From NCBI GenBank assembly GCA_021604865.1, contig BQJU01000042.1:1-60855 (forward strand): DNA of 60,855 nucleotides. Direction: 5' to 3'. Within the stretch, counting starts at the first letter, position 1. Every line of letters begins with the position of its first letter. A program made the position numbers and the translations under genes. Under the pieces are notes generated by a model. The model was not told the DNA's origin and did no database searches. It saw nothing but the letters and a program-made list of their open reading frames with translations. This document shows positions 36,001 to 43,843 of this stretch, in pieces. Origin of the DNA: Saprospiraceae bacterium (GTDB taxonomy: Bacteria; Bacteroidota; Bacteroidia; Chitinophagales; Saprospiraceae).

Positions 36001-37129
36001 ACCAGCCCTGGATTGGCTGAAGAAAAAGGTGATCGCACCGATTAAGGGTATGATTAAGCGGGCTAAGGAAAGGATTAAGGCTTGGGTGAAGCGGATGAAG
36101 GAGAAGTGGCGGAAGCGGTTTGGGAAGGATAAGAAAGATGGAAAAGAAAAAGGTAATTTGGGGGCAGCTCTGCAAGAGATCGAAAGGAGAGGAAGGTCCG
36201 AATTAGATGAAGGGGAGGTTACCAGAAATGAAGCAGATAAAATTAAAAGCAAAGTAAATCGAGCCCATTCAAATGTAATCAATATTACCTCGATTAAAGA
36301 TGGTGGGGAGACTTGGGATTTTGAGTATGTGCAAAAAGTAGAGGAAACAAAGATACCGAAAACGAGTTCAGGAAAACCACCATTTCCTGCGCCCTCAGAT
36401 GTTGAAGGTATCAGGCGAGAGGTAGCAAAAATAAAGGAAGAACCTCAGTTCAAGGGTAAGATATTTAAGATGAAAGAGCTAAAAAATTATCTGGTTGCAA
36501 ATTACGATATTAAACTACCAACTACAGTTAGTAGAACTGAAAAAATGAAATCTTTAGGAATATTGTTCACAAGAGAATCAGAAGTAGCTGGAACTGCTGA
36601 TGTAAATAAAGATGCTAGTTTTGACCAAAATTTACTAGGTTCGGGAGCGCGACCAGTTACCCCCAACCATAGCAATCGAAAGAAATTCGGATATATAAAT
36701 GTACAAAAGGGTACCTCTACCGGAATTCTAATTATGAAAAAAGGATTGCTAAGAGAAGAACAATATGGATATTCACCTGAAAAGGAAGATGACCTGGATT
36801 ACCTACAAACGGAAGCTAGATTTCTTGATAGTAAGCATAATGAGGTGATAACGTGGGATCAAGCTGATCTGGGCCATGGTGAAGTAGCAGCTGTAGATCA
36901 CTGGAATCAAGGGGGAGGTCAAGGTGATTTTACCGAAGCAGGTCATAAACAAACATTTGACGCAAATAAATCCTGGAATCAAAATCCTGACAACTTTCAT
37001 GGTCCAGAAGAATATCATAAAAACAGAGCTGATAATAGGGGTGTTTATTTGACACCAGGACCACCAAATCATCCTGAGAGTAATTCGATGTGGTGGGATC
37101 CGAACGATGCGAATTATATAGGGAATTAA
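33077..37129 (+). CDS. DUF4157 eCIS effector with GH-E-like nuclease tip
   Basis: This 1350-residue polymorphic toxin begins MKTADHVTTSRNLQQQKAQS, then SFFSEVQPEIQPFF and AKLTIGQPGDKYEQEADAVA (~61-80), the leader seen in DUF4157 proteins. Residues ~95-440 are Glu/Ser-rich and disordered. DUF4157 follows (MGANFGDVKIHIGDEAT) with HELTH at 504-508, an HExxH metallopeptidase-like motif. Residues ~530-1024 are helical, with a very basic stretch at ~888-1024. A module at ~1028-1090 is shared with the second effector. The C-terminal tip has DLGHGEVAAVDHW and NPDNFHGPEEYHKNR, resembling GH-E nucleases of the HNH/ENDO VII group. The immunity candidate follows 46 bases later. Confidence 0.82.
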   Translation: MKTADHVTTSRNLQQQKAQSPFAKKDGEQSFFSEVQPEIQPFFNPQLQAQSDFFFSQSTIQAKLTIGQPGDKYEQEADAVADKVVDNIAEPAVSNGQSPESFTSNEHSQAAAVQTQPAVQTEKEEVPEEKDQEGTEKEVQRKPIFESEDNTDQGAVQPKLSNEAPVIQHKEEEESTVEEDQEGQTQKEIVGAGDELPEEPASEKESIEMDPTIEASETKSELSPASEETAVEEGSSVNMPEESTTSVEQAETSPQNKTALSDGPAEKGEEKAPPQSSAEETATEAVAGSSEPSETKMEKSLSEGGGKPTAKSEVQRSAGAGGSGNENASVESGGPDSSGKGQTTEVAEAAAIGDAGATKNQGTQEENAGGTINEIPAGKDSVAFPEPDEKLPGKEPPPLDLGISKGQQRDLILSKGATEEPSSELSDKLQQSKGQGQSLDETTSQQMGQQMGANFGDVKIHIGDEATSMNQEIGAKAFTHGKDIYFNQGQYDTSSKEGKRLLAHELTHTVQQGAVSSVSPKLEKTDTPKLTKSGSALQRYGGLAGSLIGAAGQAAKAVAIEALKASIRSLGKKAMSKLMEEVTGMKGDQQSKDGDWKSQLMNMGKAFLSSENMKDQVIEQAKGQAEELMAVKKGEESVEKGKADPLPAGISALIQKVMGFATGSGGGAKGRLMGTDQAAEQEAVHAGVQEDAAGWENINALTNELAPMAGEKEEEVKNLVSAMGKLKESSWKSLPSWQELFQAGKGLIPGLGGMMETGKQALTDGLSKLKGKLGENATQLWEVGSKLANGILSGSGSFKERALKVAKDFGMQMLGGVREEGTKVVGEAQGLEGRGGQLANALMSLVDGRAAKAFETVSSAISQAGSLISMAPGRVGQAARSALNWVKSKLGQGKGRLRQIINKIKQFVVKVKNAIVKMLKRAWEFLKKAVKKAIEAGKRLLKWAWAKIKALAKKAMAMAKKLLKSLMDKIKAFLKPALDWLKKKVIAPIKGMIKRAKERIKAWVKRMKEKWRKRFGKDKKDGKEKGNLGAALQEIERRGRSELDEGEVTRNEADKIKSKVNRAHSNVINITSIKDGGETWDFEYVQKVEETKIPKTSSGKPPFPAPSDVEGIRREVAKIKEEPQFKGKIFKMKELKNYLVANYDIKLPTTVSRTEKMKSLGILFTRESEVAGTADVNKDASFDQNLLGSGARPVTPNHSNRKKFGYINVQKGTSTGILIMKKGLLREEQYGYSPEKEDDLDYLQTEARFLDSKHNEVITWDQADLGHGEVAAVDHWNQGGGQGDFTEAGHKQTFDANKSWNQNPDNFHGPEEYHKNRADNRGVYLTPGPPNHPESNSMWWDPNDANYIGN

Positions 37130-37175
37130 TCTTTAAAGAAAAGGCTAAGTATTATTATAAAGTTAAAATAAAATT

Positions 37176-38231
37176 ATGGAAGCTTCCTTTAAAAAGATTT
37201 TCAATGGTTATGTTGATGCTTTAGGAGATCCTGAAAAAGTGATAAGGTTTAAAGCAGAAGACGGGACTGATATCGGAATTTTTGTCACAGAATATTTAGA
37301 AGGTGATGAGGAAATCATCACTAAACTTTTTTTTACAATTGGAGCAGGCAATTATGTTACAAGTGATAGTAAAAAGAAAATTGAACTTTCATTTCATGCT
37401 CAAGAAAATGCAGATTTACCATTTTCAGAAATTGAGGTTAGACTAGTTGAATTAATTAAAGGATTTGTAAAATCAAAAAAAAAGTTTTTGGCTAATGAAA
37501 TAATTCACGGACCATTTTTACCTAACTATAGTGGATATACCATCATTTATGATCATTTGTTTGAAGCAATCGCATATAACGATAATTCAAATTCATTTGA
37601 TATTCCCATTTTAAGGGTATTTCCACTTTTTTCAGAAGAAATATATGACTTAGAAAAAGTTTCTTTTTACGCTAGGAGGCCAATTCTATTGGAAATTGAT
37701 CCAGGATTAAGTGGGCTCTTACAAAGGAACAAATATGCTTTTCTAACAAAAAATGCAGTGACGAAATTATGGGCCGATATACTTAATTGGCATAAAGAGA
37801 AAAAGACTCAGCTCTGGAGTGTGATTCAACGAAAAAAGCAAAACGAATTAGATTTTTATTCCTTAGAAAACTTAATTGAAAAAGATATCCCAATTGACCT
37901 GAAGGCTTCATGGGAGATTCAAAATGTAAGAGTATATGTTTCAGATTATGAGTATTTAGATATTGAAGGAGTCAAATATATTGTCAAACCCTTAAATGAT
38001 TATATCTGGCCTAAAAATTTGCTGCCTTTTGCGAGAGATAGTGGTGGAAATACTATTTGTGTTGATTTGGAAAAACAAAAAAATGAGCAAATAGTATTAT
38101 TTGAAAAATCAGAAGGAATCATAAGAATAAATATGTATTCTTTTTTTAATTGGTTGTCTGCTTATAGAAACGATTTGAAAAATGGGAAATATATGGTAAA
38201 TGAAGAGGGGTTTTTGGAAGAAAAAATATAA
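37176..38231 (+). CDS. Putative immunity protein with SUFU-like and SUKH-like halves
   Basis: This 351-residue soluble protein is far more A+T-rich than the N-terminal parts of the effectors. The N-terminal half has KIELSFHAQENADLPFSEIE, LVELIKGFVKSKKKFLANEI and PILRVFPLFSEEIYDLEK, reminiscent of the SUFU (suppressor of fused) immunity group. The C-terminal third has LPFARDSGGNTICVDLEKQK and SFFNWLSAYRNDLKNGKYMV, reminiscent of SMI1/KNR4 (SUKH) proteins. Both groups are known immunity proteins of bacterial polymorphic toxins. Position directly after a nuclease toxin supports that. Domain calls are from memory of family patterns. Confidence 0.6.
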   Translation: MEASFKKIFNGYVDALGDPEKVIRFKAEDGTDIGIFVTEYLEGDEEIITKLFFTIGAGNYVTSDSKKKIELSFHAQENADLPFSEIEVRLVELIKGFVKSKKKFLANEIIHGPFLPNYSGYTIIYDHLFEAIAYNDNSNSFDIPILRVFPLFSEEIYDLEKVSFYARRPILLEIDPGLSGLLQRNKYAFLTKNAVTKLWADILNWHKEKKTQLWSVIQRKKQNELDFYSLENLIEKDIPIDLKASWEIQNVRVYVSDYEYLDIEGVKYIVKPLNDYIWPKNLLPFARDSGGNTICVDLEKQKNEQIVLFEKSEGIIRINMYSFFNWLSAYRNDLKNGKYMVNEEGFLEEKI

Positions 38232-38291
38232 GAGAAACTGGCACACAAATTAGGTGTTAAGTTCAGAATAATATCAATAATCAGGTCATAA

Positions 38292-41200
38292 ATGAAAACC
38301 ACCGAACCCAAAACCACCACCCAAAACCTCCATCCCCAGGAGGCCCGTCAGCCCTTCTTCCAGGAGGACCGGCAAGGTGCGTTTTTTTCGGAGGTACAAC
38401 CTGCCGTGCAACCATTTTTTGATCCCGGCAAAAGTTCAAGGCAAGACCCCATGTTTTCGGCCTCTTCCATTCAACCCAAACTCAAGATCGGCAAGCCAGG
38501 TGATCGATACGAACAGGAGGCCGACGCCGTAGCTGATCAGGTCGTCAAAGATCGGTCCGCACCTGGACCCGGCGGTGCAGAAAAGCAGCCGGCCGGGAGA
38601 TTCAACGGCCATACCGCACAGCGCGCGGCAACTCAGGATCAGATCCAGGAAAAAGGAGAAGAAAAAAGCGAAGAAGAAAAAGTAAATCAAGAGGAGCCAG
38701 TCCGCCGCAAACCCATTTTTGAGAGCGCCGGTGAGTCGGAGGAGAACGGCGTACAGCGCAAATGCGCGGCCTGTGCACAGGAAGACAAAGAAAAAGGCAT
38801 TGCGCCCAAACTACAGGCTAAACTAAGCCGGGGGAATCTTGCGCCCAAGGTACAACGGGCCTGTTCCGCCTGTCAAGAAAGCGGTATCTACCCAGAAATG
38901 ATCCAACGAAAGGGAGACGGTGAAGCCAGTTCTTCTAATTTAGAAAGTCAGTTAACCCAAAGCAAAGGCGGTGGATCACCGCTACCCGCGACTACCCGCT
39001 CGTCCATGGAATCCAGCATTGGCGCGGATTTCAGTGGCGTGCGCGTGCATACCGGTAATCAGTCGGCGCAGATGAACCAGCAACTGGGTGCCCAGGCCTT
39101 TACCCATGGCTCTGACATTTATTTCAATACCGGAAAATACGATCCTCAATCCACTGGCGGGCAGCATCTGCTGGCGCACGAATTGACCCATACGGTGCAG
39201 CAGGGAGGAAGTTCCGTTCAAACCAAAAAAGAAAACAAAACCGGTACGGGTAAAGAGGCAAGCACTCCCAATGTCCAAACCTACTTTGGGGAAAGCGCAG
39301 TAGATTGGGCCGGCGATAAGGCCTCGGGCGCAGTAGATTGGGCGGCCGATACCGCAGAGGGTGCCCTGGATATGGGCATAGATTTCGTGATCGATCAGAT
39401 CCGGCACATTTCCCCAGATTTACACAATATCATCCAACAAATCCGCAAGGAAGGCGTCACGGATTTCTTCAAGACCAAGCTGCTACAGGCCGTCAACGGT
39501 ATCTTCGATGGTTTGCAGAACCACTCGGCGGGGCTAGCCGAGATATTTCCGCAGTTCGGCGTCCTGGTGGAGCAGGCCCGTGGCATCGTCAATGCCCTGG
39601 CTACCGGCGATTGCAAGCCTTTATTTGCGGCTGTTAACCAACTCAAAAATCTGGTGACCCAACTGGCCGGACAAGCCTGGGACTCCATTGTCGAGTTCTT
39701 CCAGCCCACGGTGGATTTCTTCTCCGATCTTTGGCAGTCCTTCGGAAAGCCAGCGCTGGAATGGTTGAAAGCCAAGGCGGCCCACATCTGGAATTGGGTC
39801 AAGCAGATCGGCGGCAATATCTGGGGCTGGATCGTGAAAGTAAAAGATAAGCTGGGAAGTCTGGCCGGTAAGGCCTGGGACTACATCTCGGACATGCTTG
39901 GCCTGAATTCCGGAGAATCGGGCGAGGAAGGGCTCTTCGAATGGGCGCAACGTTTTACGGAACAAGCCTGGGAAAGCGTCAAGGAGGAGCTACAGCCGAT
40001 GATCAATTCTGCCAAGGAAATGGTGGCCAATGTCAAGGCTATTTTGCCCATCACAGCCATTCTACATTTACGGAAGACCATTCAGGACTGGCTGGCCAAG
40101 GTGGCCGCCACCTCAACCGCCATGGGTGAAGACGCTTCCAATGTGGGCAATGTGGCCGCACAGACCAGCCTGCGGGATCAGATCCTGCCGGCTATTCAAC
40201 AGTCTATCGAATCATTCCGGGGCCAGCTCACTACGGCGGCGGCCTGGGTCAACCAAAAAGTAGGGCAGATCTTTACTGCCGTCAATCAATTCTTTAATAC
40301 GGTCCGCAGCATTAGCTTGCTAAAGGTAGCCTCGGGCGCCATCGATTGGGTGGAGAGAAAAGTGAACGATCTCAACAACTGGGCCCAATCCAAAGTTACG
40401 GCACTTTTCGATCTGGCGAGCAAGGGATTGCACCGGTTCGGGAAATTCCTGCAGCCGATCTACGACTTGCTGGTGAAGATCGTCGGTATTCTAGGCGATA
40501 TCCTCAAAGAACTGCCCGGCTTCCTGATGGGACCACTCTGGCTGATGCTTCCGGAATGTATTAAGAAGCCCATCAAGGATTTCTTCATCAAGCAGATTCT
40601 GATGCGGTTGCCCTTCTTCAAGAAGTTGCAGAATATCGAAGCTATCTGGGAAAGGCTGAAGAATGCGGCAATCACGGCGCTGAAGCAGGTTTTTGTGGAC
40701 GGCAATCTGCGCGGGGCTATCTGGAGCTTCTTCAGCACCATGCTCGACATCCTGGGCCTGCCGCCCCAACTGGTGACGCGCGTCATCGCCAAAGGTGCCC
40801 AAGCACTGGGCGACATTCTGAACGACCCCTTCGGCTTTTTGAAAAATTTCCTTGGTACCCTAAAACTTGGCTTCAACCAATTCTTTGGTAATATTGGCAC
40901 CCACCTGCTAAAAGGTCTGGCCTCATGGCTGTTTGGTCAACTCCAGGGATCTGGCATCGAAATGCCACAAGATCTCTCTTTCCGCTCCATGCTCAAACTG
41001 GTATTCCAGTTATTGGGAATTACCGTAGATAAGCTGTTGGCTATATTGGAACAAGTGAGCGGGCAAAATAACCTGAAGGCCAAAGTACAACGAGTCATCG
41101 GCAACGTCTCCAATGCCTGGGAGTGGTTTGAGCAACTCCTGGAGCAAAGCAAGGAAGAAGGAGGAAGTATCTGGGATACTTTGAAAAATTCCATTGGTAA

Positions 41201-42386
41201 TATCTGGGATATTATTCTGGATCGCGTGATCGGTTGGCTTGAAGGAACAATCATTAAAAAAGCCCTGGCTTGGGTCGCCCAGAAATTGGAACCCAGTGGT
41301 GTTATGGCCGTGATTACCACCATCATCGATATTTTCAATATTTTAGAGGCCATCGCGGAAAAAGCGAAGGAGATTCTTGAAATAATTGAACGAGTCCTGG
41401 ATGGTATTAGGGAGATAATCAAAAAGGTATCGGAAATTGGAGCTGGTTTTCTAGAAAATGCTTTGGCCAGAGCCATTCCGGTCGCCATGGCGATCTTGTC
41501 CGCCCTGTTTGGCCTCGACGGGGTCATTGACCGCGTAAAAGAGGTGATCCAGAACATCCAAAATAAAGTGGAAGAAGGTATCCGAAAGGTGATGGAAAGT
41601 ATCCAAAACTTTGTGCTGAAGTTTTTGACAAGGGGGAAGGAGGAGAAGGAAAAAGATGATGGTGATGATACATTGAAAAAGGCATTAACAGAAATTAACA
41701 CCGAAGGAGAAAAAGAAACAGATGAAGGAGAAGTAACCAGGGATGAAGCTATTGGTATAAAAGAGAAAGTTAATCGGGATCATCCTACAGTGATCAATAT
41801 AACTTCTGTCACTGATGGAGGAGATACTTGGAATTTTGAGTATATTCAGAAGGCAAGTGCACAGGTTAAAAAAAGTAGATTAGCTAAAGGGAAAAATCAA
41901 AAAATACTTGGAATAATTGAAACGGAAAGTGGCGTAAGTCCAAAAGATATGACCTGTAGATCAAATACTTTGGATAGGCGCATTAAAGGAAAAGTAGGAG
42001 ACGGTATGCAGGCTCATCATTTAATATCATGTAGTGTTGCAAATTCATCAGTACTGGCCAATGCAGCGGCAGAATCCGGATATGATATAAATAATGCGAA
42101 TAATGGAATCTTACTTCCTTCTAGTCGAGGAAAGTGGGAACAAGTAAAGAAAGATAGGGGAAATCCATTGCCGTTGCATCTAGGAGATCATATAGAATCA
42201 TATTACGAAGAGGTTCGGACATTGCTTCAAGCCCAGGAAGATCAGGCAAGAGGTGCAATAGGCACAGATAAAGCATGGACAGACAAAAAACTACTTAGCA
42301 GAATGGCTTTTGTTGAAGAGAAAATGGCTTCTAAGCTAATAAATTATGAAATTACGCTCTCCCATAAGGATCCAATTAATGACTAG
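38292..42386 (+). CDS. DUF4157 eCIS effector with AHH nuclease tip
   Basis: This 1364-residue effector parallels the one at 33077. Its leader has PKLKIGKPGDRYEQEADAVA; Cys pairs CAAC and CSAC lie at about residues 159-197. DUF4157 (IGADFSGVRVHTGNQSA, HELTH near residue 297) follows. A long helical region (~330-1125) is Trp-rich with WxxI heptad-like patterns. The shared pre-toxin module is at ~1128-1192 (TDEGEVTRDEAIGIKEKVNR). The tip has DGMQAHHLISCSVANSS and NNGILLPSSRGKWEQVKK, an AHH family nuclease of the HNH/ENDO VII group, with the AHH motif catalytic in relatives. An Imm11-like gene follows 21 bases later. Confidence 0.88.
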   Translation: MKTTEPKTTTQNLHPQEARQPFFQEDRQGAFFSEVQPAVQPFFDPGKSSRQDPMFSASSIQPKLKIGKPGDRYEQEADAVADQVVKDRSAPGPGGAEKQPAGRFNGHTAQRAATQDQIQEKGEEKSEEEKVNQEEPVRRKPIFESAGESEENGVQRKCAACAQEDKEKGIAPKLQAKLSRGNLAPKVQRACSACQESGIYPEMIQRKGDGEASSSNLESQLTQSKGGGSPLPATTRSSMESSIGADFSGVRVHTGNQSAQMNQQLGAQAFTHGSDIYFNTGKYDPQSTGGQHLLAHELTHTVQQGGSSVQTKKENKTGTGKEASTPNVQTYFGESAVDWAGDKASGAVDWAADTAEGALDMGIDFVIDQIRHISPDLHNIIQQIRKEGVTDFFKTKLLQAVNGIFDGLQNHSAGLAEIFPQFGVLVEQARGIVNALATGDCKPLFAAVNQLKNLVTQLAGQAWDSIVEFFQPTVDFFSDLWQSFGKPALEWLKAKAAHIWNWVKQIGGNIWGWIVKVKDKLGSLAGKAWDYISDMLGLNSGESGEEGLFEWAQRFTEQAWESVKEELQPMINSAKEMVANVKAILPITAILHLRKTIQDWLAKVAATSTAMGEDASNVGNVAAQTSLRDQILPAIQQSIESFRGQLTTAAAWVNQKVGQIFTAVNQFFNTVRSISLLKVASGAIDWVERKVNDLNNWAQSKVTALFDLASKGLHRFGKFLQPIYDLLVKIVGILGDILKELPGFLMGPLWLMLPECIKKPIKDFFIKQILMRLPFFKKLQNIEAIWERLKNAAITALKQVFVDGNLRGAIWSFFSTMLDILGLPPQLVTRVIAKGAQALGDILNDPFGFLKNFLGTLKLGFNQFFGNIGTHLLKGLASWLFGQLQGSGIEMPQDLSFRSMLKLVFQLLGITVDKLLAILEQVSGQNNLKAKVQRVIGNVSNAWEWFEQLLEQSKEEGGSIWDTLKNSIGNIWDIILDRVIGWLEGTIIKKALAWVAQKLEPSGVMAVITTIIDIFNILEAIAEKAKEILEIIERVLDGIREIIKKVSEIGAGFLENALARAIPVAMAILSALFGLDGVIDRVKEVIQNIQNKVEEGIRKVMESIQNFVLKFLTRGKEEKEKDDGDDTLKKALTEINTEGEKETDEGEVTRDEAIGIKEKVNRDHPTVINITSVTDGGDTWNFEYIQKASAQVKKSRLAKGKNQKILGIIETESGVSPKDMTCRSNTLDRRIKGKVGDGMQAHHLISCSVANSSVLANAAAESGYDINNANNGILLPSSRGKWEQVKKDRGNPLPLHLGDHIESYYEEVRTLLQAQEDQARGAIGTDKAWTDKKLLSRMAFVEEKMASKLINYEITLSHKDPIND

Positions 42387-42407
42387 GAAAAATTAATACC
42401 AAGAACT

Positions 42408-42956
42408 ATGTATTATGTTTGGAAAGGCGATTTTGATTATTCCGCCCCTGATAACTTCAATAAGCCCGAAGTCTGGGATGAGTATAGTTTAACACTAGGG
42501 CAAGAAATACCAAAAGATTTACCCTCCATTCAATTCTTTTTCGAAAAAGACGGACCTAACAGTGATGTCGTTCCTAATATTTGGATATACTTGCTTTTTA
42601 ATGGCAGATTGGTTGAATTCTTAAAGAATCATTACGACAGCCATTTATTTCAAGAATTTCCTGTGGAAATCATTATAACGAGTCAGGAAAAGAAAGTGGA
42701 GAATTATTATTTGATGAATATTTTAAATACAAGAGATGTAATTGATTTTGAAAAATCTGACTTAGATATCGATGATGGAGATATAATCGGCATTAACCAT
42801 CTGGAAATTATTGATGAGGATTTTAATAATTGTGATTTTTTTAGGTTGAAAGGTTTTTCGTCCTTATTGATATGTTCCCAATCATTCGTAGATAATTTCG
42901 CTGAAAATGATTTTGCCGGGATGAGATTTATACCTCTTCCTGAGTATAAATTATAG
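42408..42956 (+). CDS. Putative immunity protein, Imm11/DUF1629-like
   Basis: This 182-residue soluble protein begins MYYVWKGDFDYSAPDNFNKP. Its pattern agrees with DUF1629 (Imm11): an early aromatic strand, FPVEIIITSQ, YYLMNILNTRDVIDFEKSD, INHLEIIDEDF, then FFRLKGFSSLLICSQSFVDN and FAGMRFIPLPE at the end. Imm11 proteins guard against nuclease and other polymorphic toxins. The gene is A+T-rich like the toxin tip in front of it. It is the likely cognate protector for the AHH nuclease. Confidence 0.7.
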   Translation: MYYVWKGDFDYSAPDNFNKPEVWDEYSLTLGQEIPKDLPSIQFFFEKDGPNSDVVPNIWIYLLFNGRLVEFLKNHYDSHLFQEFPVEIIITSQEKKVENYYLMNILNTRDVIDFEKSDLDIDDGDIIGINHLEIIDEDFNNCDFFRLKGFSSLLICSQSFVDNFAENDFAGMRFIPLPEYKL

Positions 42957-42987
42957 ACTCATAGCCAATAAAATTTTGTCATTATTT

Positions 42988-43590
42988 ATGAAAACCACCA
43001 TCTACCAAACGCCCCCACCCAGACGCTACTTCGAACTCCCCCACGAGTTCGTCCTGATGGTCGGTGATCTCTTGATCTACAACCTAGAGGGCAAAGAATT
43101 CATGGTAGACCTGGAATCCGTGCTGCCCTACGAGATCAGCGCCGTGCAAGCCAAGGCCCAGGCAGGCGAAGATTTGGGTGAAGCCCTCGGTAGGTTTTTC
43201 AAAGTTGCTGCTGCGCCCCCTGAAGAGGACGATAAGCAAGAAAAGGCCAATGAACAGGAAAATAAGTCCGAGAAGATCAACCGGACCGCTCAATTTTTGC
43301 AAGACCTGAAAGACACCGTGTCCATTATCTGGAATACGACCACGACGGAAAACGAGGAGGATCTGGCCAAAAATCAGCAAAGAATTAAAGAGGTCCGGGA
43401 GCGAATGGAAAAAAGAGGCCTGGAAGTAGGCGACGAATTTGAAAAGATCCCCTCAGTAATGCGGGAGAAATACCGGCACAAGGAAGGAGGAGAAAGCATC
43501 AAAGATAATGTGGAAAAGTTGAAAAAAGCATTCGGGAGTTTGAAAGACACCCTTAATGAGATCGGGGCGGAATCAAAGCCGAAGGAATAA
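42988..43590 (+). CDS. Unknown protein at the end of the effector block
   Basis: This 200-residue soluble protein has a more G+C-rich composition again, like the effector N termini. Residues 1-75 look folded (RYFELPHEFVLMVGDLLIYN, FMVDLESVLPYEISAVQAKA). Then comes an acidic linker (PEEDDKQEKANEQENKSEK) and a helical, charged remainder (RIKEVRERMEKRGLEVGDEF). A TTG at 42976 opens the frame; the ATG at 42988 is preferred. It may be a cargo adaptor or chaperone, but this is only a guess from its place. A repeat element begins directly after its stop. Confidence 0.65.
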   Translation: MKTTIYQTPPPRRYFELPHEFVLMVGDLLIYNLEGKEFMVDLESVLPYEISAVQAKAQAGEDLGEALGRFFKVAAAPPEEDDKQEKANEQENKSEKINRTAQFLQDLKDTVSIIWNTTTTENEEDLAKNQQRIKEVRERMEKRGLEVGDEFEKIPSVMREKYRHKEGGESIKDNVEKLKKAFGSLKDTLNEIGAESKPKE

Positions 43591-43749
43591 GGGGTCAGCG
43601 AAGAATAAGTTGTCTGTTTCAGGCGAGCTATTTTGCCACCAGGCTAGGCGCGAAAACCGCGCTTGACCGCCACTAAGCAAGGATTTGAGCAACAACGGCT
43701 GGGGGCAAAAGAGCCGAATCAAATAGGTAAGTTATTCTTCGCTGACCCC
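43591..43749. repeat. MITE-like element, complete copy
   Basis: A 159-bp unit is bounded by perfect 18-base inverted termini, GGGGTCAGCGAAGAATAA and its complement. It is internally palindromic in part (GCGCG-AAAA-CCGCGC and others), so a transcript would fold strongly. It starts at the base after the stop codon of the 42988 gene. A second, partial copy lies in the opposite orientation at 1-140. There is no reading frame. Confidence 0.85.
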
Positions 43750-43843
43750 TAAGAAATGGGCAGAAACTAATTCAGCCCCGAATGAGATCTTTCAGACATC
43801 AAATGATCACCTTTTTTTTTGATTAGGCACAAAAAAAACATCC

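Noticed and set aside
40937-41701. 254-codon minus-strand frame within effector 2
   Set aside because: It is antisense to a strongly supported effector and has a low-complexity Ser/Ile/Phe composition.
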